This document shows, one piece after another, positions 31,675-39,624 of a stretch of 64,000 nt of DNA. The DNA comes from JAWVFM01 sp963771655. GTDB taxonomy: Bacteria > Actinomycetota > Thermoleophilia > Solirubrobacterales > 70-9. A program made the position numbers and the translations under genes. The notes under the pieces were generated by a model. The model ran no database searches, was not told the DNA's origin, and worked only from the letters and a program-made list of their open reading frames with translations. The stretch covers positions 1 to 64,000 of the forward strand of contig CAVYUG010000018.1 in the NCBI GenBank assembly GCA_963771655.1, written 5' to 3'. Numbering within the stretch: position 1 is the first letter of the stretch; each line of letters starts with the position of its first letter.

Positions 31675-32703
31675 TCACGGGTCGACCGGGTTGCGCTTTT
31701 CGACGAGGAGGAGATCGCTCGGCATGTCGGGCAGCCGCGGAAAGTCTTCCGCGGGAATGCCGAGCGTCGCCGCCAGGATCCGGCGCGGGTACGCGCCGGC
31801 GCCGCCGGTGTAGCCGATGTCGCGCACCTCGGCCTGGTCGAAGAAGACGAGGAAGTGCGTCTCCTCTTCTTCGAGGTTCTCGATGTGGTGTGGGAAGGCC
31901 CGCGGGATGAAGTAGACGTCGCCGCCGGCGAGCTCGTAGGTCTCGACCGACCCGTCGGCGCTCTTGACCGTCATCCGCGCCCGACCGGCGAGCACGTAGC
32001 CGAGCTCGGCGGTCATCGGGTGCCAGTGCGGCTCCCGCATTCCGCTGCCCTCGATCCGAAGCGAGTACATCGCCAGGTCCTCCAGGGCGGGCCATGTATC
32101 GAGTCGCGCGGTCCTGAGCGTCCCGTACGCGTTGTCGATGCGCGGCTCCATCCCCTCCAGGTCCAGCTTGAGCTCGCTCGGATAGCTCGCGGCTTCCGGA
32201 ATCTCCGGAGGCCCGTCGACCTTGCCCGCAAACATGTCCCCCGGTCCCTCTGGTAGGCCGCCGAGCGCCTCCGCCGGCAGACCCCAGGCGTTGCCCATCA
32301 CGTTCGGCGTGAGCATGCCGACCGAGCCGGAGAGGCCGAAGTCCTGCGGCTCGGCGTGGGAGAAGACGACGATCAGCTCGGCCGGCTCACCGCCCACGTT
32401 CTCGATCGCGTGGAGCGCGCCGGATGGCACGAAGAACATCTGGCCGCTCGAGATCGTGAACGTTGCGTGCTGATTGCCGTCGGCGAAGATCGTCACGAGC
32501 GTCTCACCGCCAACGCAGTAACTCAACTCGTTCGCGTTCGCATGCCAATGTGGCTCACGAAAGCCGCCGCCCTCGAGTGTGAGCTTGGCGAGCGACATGC
32601 GCTCGAGAATCGGAAAGTCCGCGCGCCGGACCGCCGTGCGGGCGCCGTAAGGCGTCGAGACCTGAGGGACGGCCTCGCCCAGGTGGAAGACGTGCGCGCT
32701 CAG
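31675..32703 (-). CDS. Bicupin, oxalate-decarboxylase-like, probable CTG start
   Basis: There are two cupin domains. Each has FREPHWHxNANELSYCVGG or MREPHWHPMTAELGYVLAG (metal-binding His, His, Glu) and a second motif with ALHAIEN or FPHHIEN, as in manganese bicupins such as oxalate decarboxylase. The first ATG (32598) would cut the N-terminus of domain 1. Frame codons above it read STPYGARTAVRRADFPILE, parallel to NAYGTLRTARLDTWPALED before domain 2. The best start is therefore CTG at 32703, overlapping the upstream stop as CTGA, giving 342 residues. Confidence 0.83.
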   Translation of the reverse strand: MSAHVFHLGEAVPQVSTPYGARTAVRRADFPILERMSLAKLTLEGGGFREPHWHANANELSYCVGGETLVTIFADGNQHATFTISSGQMFFVPSGALHAIENVGGEPAELIVVFSHAEPQDFGLSGSVGMLTPNVMGNAWGLPAEALGGLPEGPGDMFAGKVDGPPEIPEAASYPSELKLDLEGMEPRIDNAYGTLRTARLDTWPALEDLAMYSLRIEGSGMREPHWHPMTAELGYVLAGRARMTVKSADGSVETYELAGGDVYFIPRAFPHHIENLEEEETHFLVFFDQAEVRDIGYTGGAGAYPRRILAATLGIPAEDFPRLPDMPSDLLLVEKRNPVDP

Positions 32704-33038
32704 GTGGCGGGTCCCCAGACCATGAGCGACTGCGGGTCCTCGGGGTCGACCTTGACGACGACCTCACCGCCCTCCGAGACGCCCTGGAGCGTGGCGTCGT
32801 GCATCGACTGCTCCATGCTCACGGCATAGTCCTCGCCGCCTGCCGGATGCACCGTCAGCTCGAACTGGATCTGGTGTCCGCCGCCGAGCTGGGTCCCGGT
32901 CTCGCGCATCGAGTTGACGGTCGCCGTGGCTTCGACGCCGGCCTCGTTGATCCTCATGACCTTGTCGCGCTCGCCCATCTGGGCGCCGGGGCTCATCGCC
33001 TGCTTGGCCGTTCCCTTGACCTTGTCGAGAAAGCCCAT
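32700..33038 (-). CDS. Small conserved hypothetical protein
   Basis: ATG 33038 follows AAGGAGA. The 112-residue protein MGFLDKVKGTAKQAMSPGAQMGERDKV has a short amphipathic start. A compact beta-rich domain follows: GVEATATVNSMRETGTQLGGGHQIQFELTVHPAGGEDYAVSMEQSM and VVVKVDPEDPQSLMVWG. Similar short-chain proteins occur in actinobacteria without an assigned function. It is coupled to the bicupin gene through the CTGA overlap. Confidence 0.72.
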   Translation of the reverse strand: MGFLDKVKGTAKQAMSPGAQMGERDKVMRINEAGVEATATVNSMRETGTQLGGGHQIQFELTVHPAGGEDYAVSMEQSMHDATLQGVSEGGEVVVKVDPEDPQSLMVWGPAT

Positions 33039-33067
33039 CGTTCTCCTTCGTCGGGCCCATGATCAGA

Positions 33068-33616
33068 TCACACCGTCGAGCCCTCTGCGCGGTCAGCCAT
33101 CCGGTCGCGCCACCTCCGCTCGCCGTCTCGCATCATCGCCGGGTAGACGATCAGATGGCGGAAGGGCCGGATCGCCGCCATGTAGGCGTTGCCCAGCCAT
33201 CCGTTCGGCTTCACGAGCACGGCCATCTCAGCGCGGAAGCCGCCGGCGCCGTTCGGGACGGCGCCGATGTGCATCACGCCGTGCATCGTCCGGTTGGCGA
33301 TCTCGGCGGCGAACTCGTCCGCTGTCATATAGAGCGACGAGAAGGGCAGCGCCTCGAACTCCGGGCGGGGCGCGCCGCGGAGGTCTTCGGGCAGCCGGTC
33401 GCGAAGGGTGGGTACCCGGGCGCCCGCCCCCGAGCCGGGCTCGTCCCAGCCGAAGAGCTCCCCGAGCTTCCAGCGGGTGGCCCAGAGCACACGGGCCGCG
33501 CGCGAGGAGCCCTTCGCCGGGTCCGTTGAGGTGATCATCTCGACGAGCCGCGGGAACTCGTCCGCGCTGCCCGCTCCCGGCAGGGCCCAGACGTCCTCGA
33601 GCCGGAAGTCGGGCAC
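33068..33616 (-). CDS. DUF2867 protein, start unclear
   Basis: The body matches DUF2867: VPDFRLEDVWALPGAGSADEFPRLVEMI, RVLWATRWKLGELFGWDEPG, FEALPFSSLYMTADEFAAEIANRTMHGVMHIGAVP and RHLIVYPAMMRD. GTG at 33616 is the first normal start, but the codons above it encode RLPKTAYNDRPWRVHEV, which belongs to the domain. The frame is open to the peroxiredoxin TGA at 33679 with no ATG, GTG, TTG or CTG; only ACG at 33670 is near-cognate. The gene is in the same frame as the peroxiredoxin, three codons after its stop. Function unknown. Confidence 0.78.
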   Translation of the reverse strand: MPDFRLEDVWALPGAGSADEFPRLVEMITSTDPAKGSSRAARVLWATRWKLGELFGWDEPGSGAGARVPTLRDRLPEDLRGAPRPEFEALPFSSLYMTADEFAAEIANRTMHGVMHIGAVPNGAGGFRAEMAVLVKPNGWLGNAYMAAIRPFRHLIVYPAMMRDGERRWRDRMADRAEGSTV

Positions 33617-33676
33617 GACTTCGTGGACCCGCCAGGGGCGGTCGTTGTAAGCGGTTTTCGGGAGTCTCGTCGAGGT

Positions 33677-34333
33677 TCAGTCCGGCTGCGGCACGATCCG
33701 GATATAGGGCTTCGGCGACTCCCACTCGCCGAAGATCTCCTTCGCCTGCTCGTTGTTGACGGAGCCGGCGATGATCACGTCCTCGCCCTGCTTCCAGTTG
33801 GCGGGCGTCGCGACCTTGTGCTGCGCCGTCAGCTGAAGCGAGTCGATGACCCGGAGCACCTCGTCGAAGTTGCGGCCGGTCGTCATGGGATAGATGAGGA
33901 TCAGCTTGATCTTCTTGTCGGGGCCGATGACGAAGACGTTGCGCACGGTCTGGTTGTCGGCCGGGGTGCGGTCCTTGGGGTCGCCCTCGACTTCAGCCGG
34001 CAGCATTCCGTATGCCTTGGAGATGCTGAAGTCTGCGTCCGAGATGATCGGATAGTTGGGGGCCGTCCCCTGGGTCTCCTCGATGTCCTTGGCCCAACCC
34101 TCGTGGTCGCTCGTCGTGTCGACCGAGAGGCCGACGATCTTCGTGTTCCGCTTGTCGAACTCCGGCTTGGCGTTCGCCATGTAGCCGAGCTCGGTCGTGC
34201 AGACCGGAGTGAAGTCCTTCGGGTGCGAGAACAGGACACCCCACGAGTCGCCGAGCCAGTCGTGGAAGCTGATGCGTCCCTCTGTGGTGTCCGCCTCGAA
34301 ATCTGGTGCCGTGTCGCCAATCTTTAAAGCCAT
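33677..34333 (-). CDS. 1-Cys peroxiredoxin
   Basis: The 218-residue protein fits the Prx6-type (1-Cys) peroxiredoxins: LFSHPKDFTPVCTTELG with peroxidatic Cys45 and Thr42, VGLSVDTTSDHEGW, TVRNVFVIGPDKKIKLILIYPMTTGRNFDEVLRVIDSLQL, and the C-terminal extension ATPANWKQGEDVII...SPKPYIRIVPQPD. No resolving cysteine is seen. It reduces H2O2 and organic peroxides in the cytoplasm. AGGAGG lies just before the ATG at 34333, so expression is probably strong. Confidence 0.95.
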   Translation of the reverse strand: MALKIGDTAPDFEADTTEGRISFHDWLGDSWGVLFSHPKDFTPVCTTELGYMANAKPEFDKRNTKIVGLSVDTTSDHEGWAKDIEETQGTAPNYPIISDADFSISKAYGMLPAEVEGDPKDRTPADNQTVRNVFVIGPDKKIKLILIYPMTTGRNFDEVLRVIDSLQLTAQHKVATPANWKQGEDVIIAGSVNNEQAKEIFGEWESPKPYIRIVPQPD

Positions 34334-34414
34334 AAAAACCTCCTGACAAATGGGTGATTCGAGTTTACGGAGTCGCGCGCACCTGGTTTCACGCCGCGGG
34401 CTATCTTCGCCCGC

Positions 34415-35428
34415 ATGAGCGCGCCCGAGATCTGGCTTCATGGCTTTCCGACCCCGGGGCGCACCGTGGAGCTCGCGCGAACGCTCGAGGACTGGGGGTT
34501 CGATGGCCTGCTCCTCGCCGACAGCGAGACGCTCGTTGCCGACCCCTACGTCGAGCTCGCCCTCGTCGCGAAGGAGACCCAGACGCTTCGTCTCGGCCCC
34601 GCGGTGACGAATCCCATCACGCGGCTCCCTGCGGTATCCGCGGCGGCCATCGCCACGCTCCAGGCCGAATCGGGTGGGCGGGCGGTGCTGGCCCTCGGCA
34701 GGGGGGACTCGGCTCTCGCCCAGCTTGGCCGCCGCTCCGCGACCACCGCTGAGCTCGAGCGCGCGTTCGCAGAGGTACAGGGGCTCCTCGCCGGCGAGGC
34801 GGTGGAGCTCTCCAACGGTGCCACGGCGCGCCTCGCCTGGCTCGACCCCTCGGCACCGAAGGTCCCGCTCGACGCCGCGGCGAGCGGCCCGCGAACGATC
34901 GCGCTCGGCGCCCGCCACGCCGAGCGGGTCACGTTCACGGTCGGCGCCGACCCCGACCGTGTCGAGTGGGCTCTTGGGGTTGCGCGGGGCCAGCTGAATC
35001 GGCGCGAGCTCGCCGGCGCCCCGTCGTTTGGGGCCTACGTCAACTTCGTGGTCCACGATGACCCCGCGGTTGCGCGCGAGATGGTCCGCGGCAGCGCCGC
35101 GATATTCGCCCGCTTTGTCAGCGAGGGCCCGACCGAGGACCTGCCCGACCACGACCGGGCGACGATCCAGCGCCTCGCCGCCGCCTACGACGAGCGAAGC
35201 CACGGTCTCGCAAGCGCCGACCACGCGACGCTGCTGCCGGACGACTTCCTCGAGCGGTTCACGGTCGTCGGCCCGCCCGAGCACTGCGTCGAGCGCCTGC
35301 GTGACCTGCTGGCGAGGGGACTCGAGCGGATCGTCGCGGTCCCGGCTTCGCGCGACGCCGATCCCGATGCGGTCTCCGCGTCGAACGAGCGGTTCGCGCG
35401 CGAGGTCCTGCCAGCGGTTCGCGCCTAG
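34415..35428 (+). CDS. LLM-class flavin/F420-dependent oxidoreductase
   Basis: The 337-residue protein has the luciferase-like TIM barrel: WLHGFPTPGRTVELARTLEDWGFDGLLLADSE, LRLGPAVTNPITRLPAVSAAAIATLQAESGGRAVLALGRGDSAL, and VVGPPEHCVERLRDLLARGLERIVAVP near the end. In actinobacteria this branch usually uses F420 rather than FMN. The substrate is unknown. TATCTT at 34402-34407, 7 nt before the ATG, suggests a leaderless mRNA. The gene converges on the VOC gene with a 4-nt overlap. Confidence 0.87.
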   Translation: MSAPEIWLHGFPTPGRTVELARTLEDWGFDGLLLADSETLVADPYVELALVAKETQTLRLGPAVTNPITRLPAVSAAAIATLQAESGGRAVLALGRGDSALAQLGRRSATTAELERAFAEVQGLLAGEAVELSNGATARLAWLDPSAPKVPLDAAASGPRTIALGARHAERVTFTVGADPDRVEWALGVARGQLNRRELAGAPSFGAYVNFVVHDDPAVAREMVRGSAAIFARFVSEGPTEDLPDHDRATIQRLAAAYDERSHGLASADHATLLPDDFLERFTVVGPPEHCVERLRDLLARGLERIVAVPASRDADPDAVSASNERFAREVLPAVRA

Positions 35429-35826
35429 CCCGGCTTCTGATCCGGTGGCGCGTAGCGGTGGTGCAGCCCGAGGACGTTCCCGTCGGGGTCCTCGAAGAAC
35501 GCCTGATGGCAGACACCGGAGTCGATGATGTCGCTGCGGAACTCCACGCCCCGTCCCTCGAGCGCAGCCTTGGCGGCCTCGACGTCGTCGACCCGCAGCG
35601 CGATCGGGTGGTTGTTCGCACGGAACTCGATCCCGAACGCGTCCGACTGCATCACCGCGATCGTCAGGTTCCCGGTTTCGAACTCGACGGCGGGCATGGT
35701 GCCCCATCGCTTCGACTCGCGGAGCCCGAGAACGCCGCCATAGAACTCGCGCGCGCCATCGAAGTCCCGCGTCGAGACGCATATGAAGTCGGTGCCGGTG
35801 ACAAGCCGGGTCGCGGTCTTGGCCAT
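35425..35826 (-). CDS. Single-domain VOC (glyoxalase-like) protein
   Basis: The 133-residue protein is one VOC domain: TDFICVSTRDFDGAREFYGGVLGLRESKRW, HPIALRVDDVEAAKAALEGRGVEF and HQAFFEDPDGNVLGLHHRYAPP. The conserved His and Glu typical of metal binding are partly present (HPIAL, QAFFEDPDGN). It follows the aldo-keto reductase gene by 21 nt on the same strand and is probably co-transcribed. Confidence 0.87.
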   Translation of the reverse strand: MAKTATRLVTGTDFICVSTRDFDGAREFYGGVLGLRESKRWGTMPAVEFETGNLTIAVMQSDAFGIEFRANNHPIALRVDDVEAAKAALEGRGVEFRSDIIDSGVCHQAFFEDPDGNVLGLHHRYAPPDQKPG

Positions 35827-35847
35827 CTCAGGCCTTCTCTGTCGTTC

Positions 35848-36696
35848 TCAAGCGGGGACGTAGTCGAACACATCCGGCCTCGGGCCGATCCGTCCCTCCT
35901 CGCCGCGATCGAGCGCGTCGATCCGGGCCCTGTCCTCGGGCTCGAGCGCGAAGTCGAAGATCGTGAAGTTCTCCTCCATCCGCTCTCGCGCCGACGCCTT
36001 GGGGAAGACGATGTTGCCGCGCTCGATGTGCCAGCGCAGCGCGACCTGCGCCGGGGATCGGGCGAGGCGCTCCGCAATCTCGCCGATCACGGGATCATCG
36101 AGCAGCTGGCCTTGGGCGATCGGCGACCAAGCCTCGGTCGCGATCCCGTGGTCGCGGCCATAGGCGTCGACCTCCTTGTTCTGGAAATAGGGGTGGAGCT
36201 CGATCTGGTTGACGGTCGGGACGGTCTCGGTCTCGAGCGCGAGTCGCTCCAGGTGGTGAACCTGGAAGTTGGAGACGCCGATAGACCTCGAGCGGCCGTC
36301 TTCGTGGAACTCCTCGAGCGTTCGCCACGTCGAGACGAAGTCGCCGTCGTAGAGCGTGGGGAGGGGCCAGTGGATGAGGAAGAGGTCCACGTAGTCGGTG
36401 CCGAGGGCCTGAAGCGTGCCGTCGAAGGCTCGCCGCGCGTCATCGGGCTCGTGGTAGCTGTTGTTGAGCTTGCTCGTGATGTAGACCTCGCTGCGGTCGA
36501 GGCCCGACGCGCGCACGGCCTTGCCGACCCCCTGCTCGTTGCCGTACATCTCCGCCGTGTCGAGATGGCGGTAGCCGACGTCGAGGGCAATCGAGACCGC
36601 TTGGGCGGTCTCCTCAGGTGGGATCTGAAAGACGCCGAACCCGAGCTGCGGGATCGAGTTGCCGTCGTTCAGGTCGACCTTTGGAACATCACTCAT
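35848..36696 (-). CDS. Aldo/keto reductase
   Basis: The 282-residue protein has the AKR catalytic tetrad in order: Asp and Tyr in LDTAEMYGNE, Lys in ITSKLNN and His in LIHWPLP. IGVSNFQVHHLERL and VNQIELHPYFQ are also standard. The C-terminus lists the NADPH-binding FPKASARERMEENFTIFDF. It should reduce aldehydes or ketones such as 2,5-diketogluconate-type or methylglyoxal-type substrates with NADPH. AGGAGG precedes the ATG at 36696. It is the first gene of a two-gene unit with a VOC protein. Confidence 0.93.
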   Translation of the reverse strand: MSDVPKVDLNDGNSIPQLGFGVFQIPPEETAQAVSIALDVGYRHLDTAEMYGNEQGVGKAVRASGLDRSEVYITSKLNNSYHEPDDARRAFDGTLQALGTDYVDLFLIHWPLPTLYDGDFVSTWRTLEEFHEDGRSRSIGVSNFQVHHLERLALETETVPTVNQIELHPYFQNKEVDAYGRDHGIATEAWSPIAQGQLLDDPVIGEIAERLARSPAQVALRWHIERGNIVFPKASARERMEENFTIFDFALEPEDRARIDALDRGEEGRIGPRPDVFDYVPA

Positions 36697-36811
36697 GGCT
36701 AAGGCCCTCCTCAGCTTTGCTTGCCGTCCAGGATGACATGCCCGATTGGGCCGGATCTGATGCGCGGGCAACCCGCGCCACGCGCGGCTTCCGCTGGTAG
36801 CTTCGGCGCCG

Positions 36812-39436
36812 ATGGAGGGAGGAGCGAGGGCTCGCGGGCCGAGTGCAGTTGCCGTCGGGGCCGCAGCGGCGTGCGCCGTCCTGGCGATGTGGACGTCGGC
36901 CGTCGACGCTCACGCCCACGCGTCCACCGGCAAGGCGACGCGCTACTCCGCGGCGGGTGGCTGCTACTCGCTCGCACCGGCGGACGGCGGACCGGCGCCG
37001 GCGATCGCCGCCAGCCAGCGCTTCAAGCCCACGCGCCTCGGGAGCTACATGCTGTTCGGCAAGGCGCACGACTTCCTCGCAGCCGATGGCGGCTCGGTAA
37101 GGCGCGCGGCGCAGCCGAGCCCGGCAGCGGATTGGCGCCTCGCCCGGGCGCCGGGCCGAACCTTCACGCTCTCGCCGGCCTCGGCGAACGCGAGCGTTCT
37201 GACCATGAGAGGCTCCGATCTCTCGCTCGCCTCGCGCTCGGGGGCCGGCTCGGTGTCGCGCTTCCGGCTCGAGCCGGCTTCCGGCTGCGCCAGGTTCCCC
37301 GAGGCATCGCTGAACGTGAGCGGCAAGCCCGCCAAGGGGAAGACGCCATACGGACAGGTGCGGGGCGTTCTCGACGGCCACATGCACTGGATGACGTTCG
37401 AGTACCTCGGCGGGAACTTCCACTGCGGCCGTCCATGGAGCCCGTACGGGATCCCGGCGGCCCTTCCCGACTGCGCGGACATCGAGGGCCCGCAGGGGGC
37501 CGCCGCCCCGGTGCAGAACTTCCTCAACTACGGGGCGCCGGAGCACCCGCACGACACGAGCGGCTGGCCGAAGCTCTCGGCCTGGGCGCGGACGAACCTG
37601 ACCTATGAGGGCACCTACTACCGCTGGCTCCAGCGGGTCTGGAAGTCGGGGCTGCGCATGATCGTGATGCCGGTGAACGAGAACCGGATCCTCTGCGAGC
37701 TGATTCCAAACCGGCGCAACTCGTGCGACGAGATGGCCACGGTTCGCAAGGGGCTCCAAGACGTCAAGCAGCTGCAGCGCTACGTCGACGCGCAGGCGGG
37801 CGGACCGGGCAAGGGCTTCTTCCAGATCGTCCGCAATCCCTTCCAGGCCCGCCGGGTGATCAACAGTGGCAGGATGGCCGTCGTCCTCGAGGTGGAGGTG
37901 TCAGAGCTCTTCGACTGCAACGGCGCCGATCCATCGAGCTGTGACCGCAGCACGATCGACAAGGGCCTGGCCGACCTCCACAGGCGCGGTGTGCGCTCGT
38001 CCCTGCTCCTCAACAAGTTCGACAACCCGCTCACGGGCGTGCGGTTCGATGGCGGGCCGATCGGCGCCCTCATCAACGCCGCGAACCGCTTGAGCTACGG
38101 GTCGTTCTGGAGCGCCGAGACGTGCAAGGGGCCCGAGCACGACAACACGATCGAGGCGGGGGAGCCAAGCGCCAGCGCGTTCCTCGCGACGCTGCTCGCG
38201 CAGCTCGGCGTGCCGGCCGGGACCCTGCCCACCTATCCGAAGGCGCCCCATTGCAACACCCGCGGCCTCACCGCGCTCGGGCGGCACACGGTGCGCCGGA
38301 TGATGGACATGGGCATGATCGTCAACCCCGACCACATGAGCCAGCGTGGCGTCGACGAGACCCTGAAGCTGCTGGAGGCGCGCCACTACTCCGGGGTCAT
38401 CTCCCCGCACGGCTGGATGGACCCTGGCGACTGGCCCCGCATCTGGAAGCTCGGCGGCATGGCGTTCCCGGGTGCGGGCTCGGCGCGGGGTTTCGTCGAT
38501 GCTTGGCGGACCTACCGGCCGAAGCGCACCCCGTACTACTTCGGGTGGGGGTACGGGGCCGACCTCGGCGGTCTCGCCACTCAGGGGGCGCCGGGTCCGG
38601 CGGGCTCGCCCGACTCCGTCAGCTACCCGTTCAAGTCGATCGATGGCGCGACGACCGTCCACGAACAGCGCACCGGCGAGCGGGCCTTCGACTACGCCAA
38701 GGAGGGCGTCGCGCACTACGGGCTTTACGCGGACTGGCTCAACGAGGTCCAGAAGACCGGCGGCCCGAAGGCCAGGCGCGACATGCTGCGCGGCTCCGAG
38801 GCCTATCTCGAGATGTGGGAGCGGGCGGTCGGCGTGCCGTCAAGTCGCTGCCTCGGTGCCCGCTCGCGCTTCAGCTCACGAGGCCTGGGCCCGCTGCGCC
38901 TCGGCCTCTCCTACAAGGCGCTCCTGGAGCGCGCCGGGCAGCCGCTCAGAAGGACGCGCGCGTGGAGCTACTGCGTCGCCGGCAAGCGCAATCGCCGCAG
39001 CGCGGCGAACGCGGTGCTGACCGCGGGCGGATCGGTGGCACTGGTCGCGAGCAGCGCGCCGGGCACGAAGGCCGGCGGACTCGGCCCGGGGGCCAAGGTC
39101 GCGCGGCTCCGTCACGCCGGCGTGAAGCAGATCGGCCCGGGTCTCTGGGCCGTCTCGCGCGCGGGTGCGGTCCTCGTTTATTCCGTGCGCGACGGGGTGG
39201 TCCGAACGGTGGCCACGGCGACGCCCAGCGCGGCGCGCACCGATGCCTCCCTTCGCTCGTACCTGCGGCTCGTCCCCAGGCGCGGGTTCGCCGCTCGCCC
39301 GTCGCGCGTCATCGGGGCGGCGCGGGAAGGCCTCGCGCCCGGGAAGACGGTGCCGCTGGGCGTCGATCACGGGTCGAGCCAGTTCCCGTTCACGCAGCAC
39401 GGTTCCGGCCAGTTCCCGTTCTTCTGCGGCCTTTAG
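36812..39436 (+). CDS. Large secreted metallohydrolase, amidohydrolase/membrane-dipeptidase-like
   Basis: The 874-residue protein has a signal peptide (AVAVGAAAACAVLAMWTSAVDAHA) and a beta-rich region (residues 40-190). The catalytic-looking barrel region has VLDGHMHWMTFEYLGG (first metal motif), YYRWLQRVWKSGLRMIVMPVNEN, AVVLEVEVSELF, MDMGMIVNPDHMSQRGVDETLKLLEARHYSGVISPHGWM and PYYFGWGYGADLGG. The order resembles peptidase family M19 and other amidohydrolases. The C-terminal 170 residues form a separate domain. It ends in two similar SxQFPF peptides. The substrate is unknown. TAGCTT at 36798-36803 may be the -10 box. Confidence 0.8.
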   Translation: MEGGARARGPSAVAVGAAAACAVLAMWTSAVDAHAHASTGKATRYSAAGGCYSLAPADGGPAPAIAASQRFKPTRLGSYMLFGKAHDFLAADGGSVRRAAQPSPAADWRLARAPGRTFTLSPASANASVLTMRGSDLSLASRSGAGSVSRFRLEPASGCARFPEASLNVSGKPAKGKTPYGQVRGVLDGHMHWMTFEYLGGNFHCGRPWSPYGIPAALPDCADIEGPQGAAAPVQNFLNYGAPEHPHDTSGWPKLSAWARTNLTYEGTYYRWLQRVWKSGLRMIVMPVNENRILCELIPNRRNSCDEMATVRKGLQDVKQLQRYVDAQAGGPGKGFFQIVRNPFQARRVINSGRMAVVLEVEVSELFDCNGADPSSCDRSTIDKGLADLHRRGVRSSLLLNKFDNPLTGVRFDGGPIGALINAANRLSYGSFWSAETCKGPEHDNTIEAGEPSASAFLATLLAQLGVPAGTLPTYPKAPHCNTRGLTALGRHTVRRMMDMGMIVNPDHMSQRGVDETLKLLEARHYSGVISPHGWMDPGDWPRIWKLGGMAFPGAGSARGFVDAWRTYRPKRTPYYFGWGYGADLGGLATQGAPGPAGSPDSVSYPFKSIDGATTVHEQRTGERAFDYAKEGVAHYGLYADWLNEVQKTGGPKARRDMLRGSEAYLEMWERAVGVPSSRCLGARSRFSSRGLGPLRLGLSYKALLERAGQPLRRTRAWSYCVAGKRNRRSAANAVLTAGGSVALVASSAPGTKAGGLGPGAKVARLRHAGVKQIGPGLWAVSRAGAVLVYSVRDGVVRTVATATPSAARTDASLRSYLRLVPRRGFAARPSRVIGAAREGLAPGKTVPLGVDHGSSQFPFTQHGSGQFPFFCGL

Positions 39437-39624
39437 GGCGGCTCGGCCGCGCACGGCACCGGCGATGAGGCTCGTGTGGGCGGTCTTCCTCGAGGCGTCC
39501 AGGTGATGCCGCTGCGCAGGCTCGCGATGTCACTCGGAATGACGAGTGCGGCGACGACCACGTGGTCGCGGGCTGTCGCGGTGACGTGGCATTTGACTCG
39601 AGCCCCCTCGGGGAAAGCTCGCGG

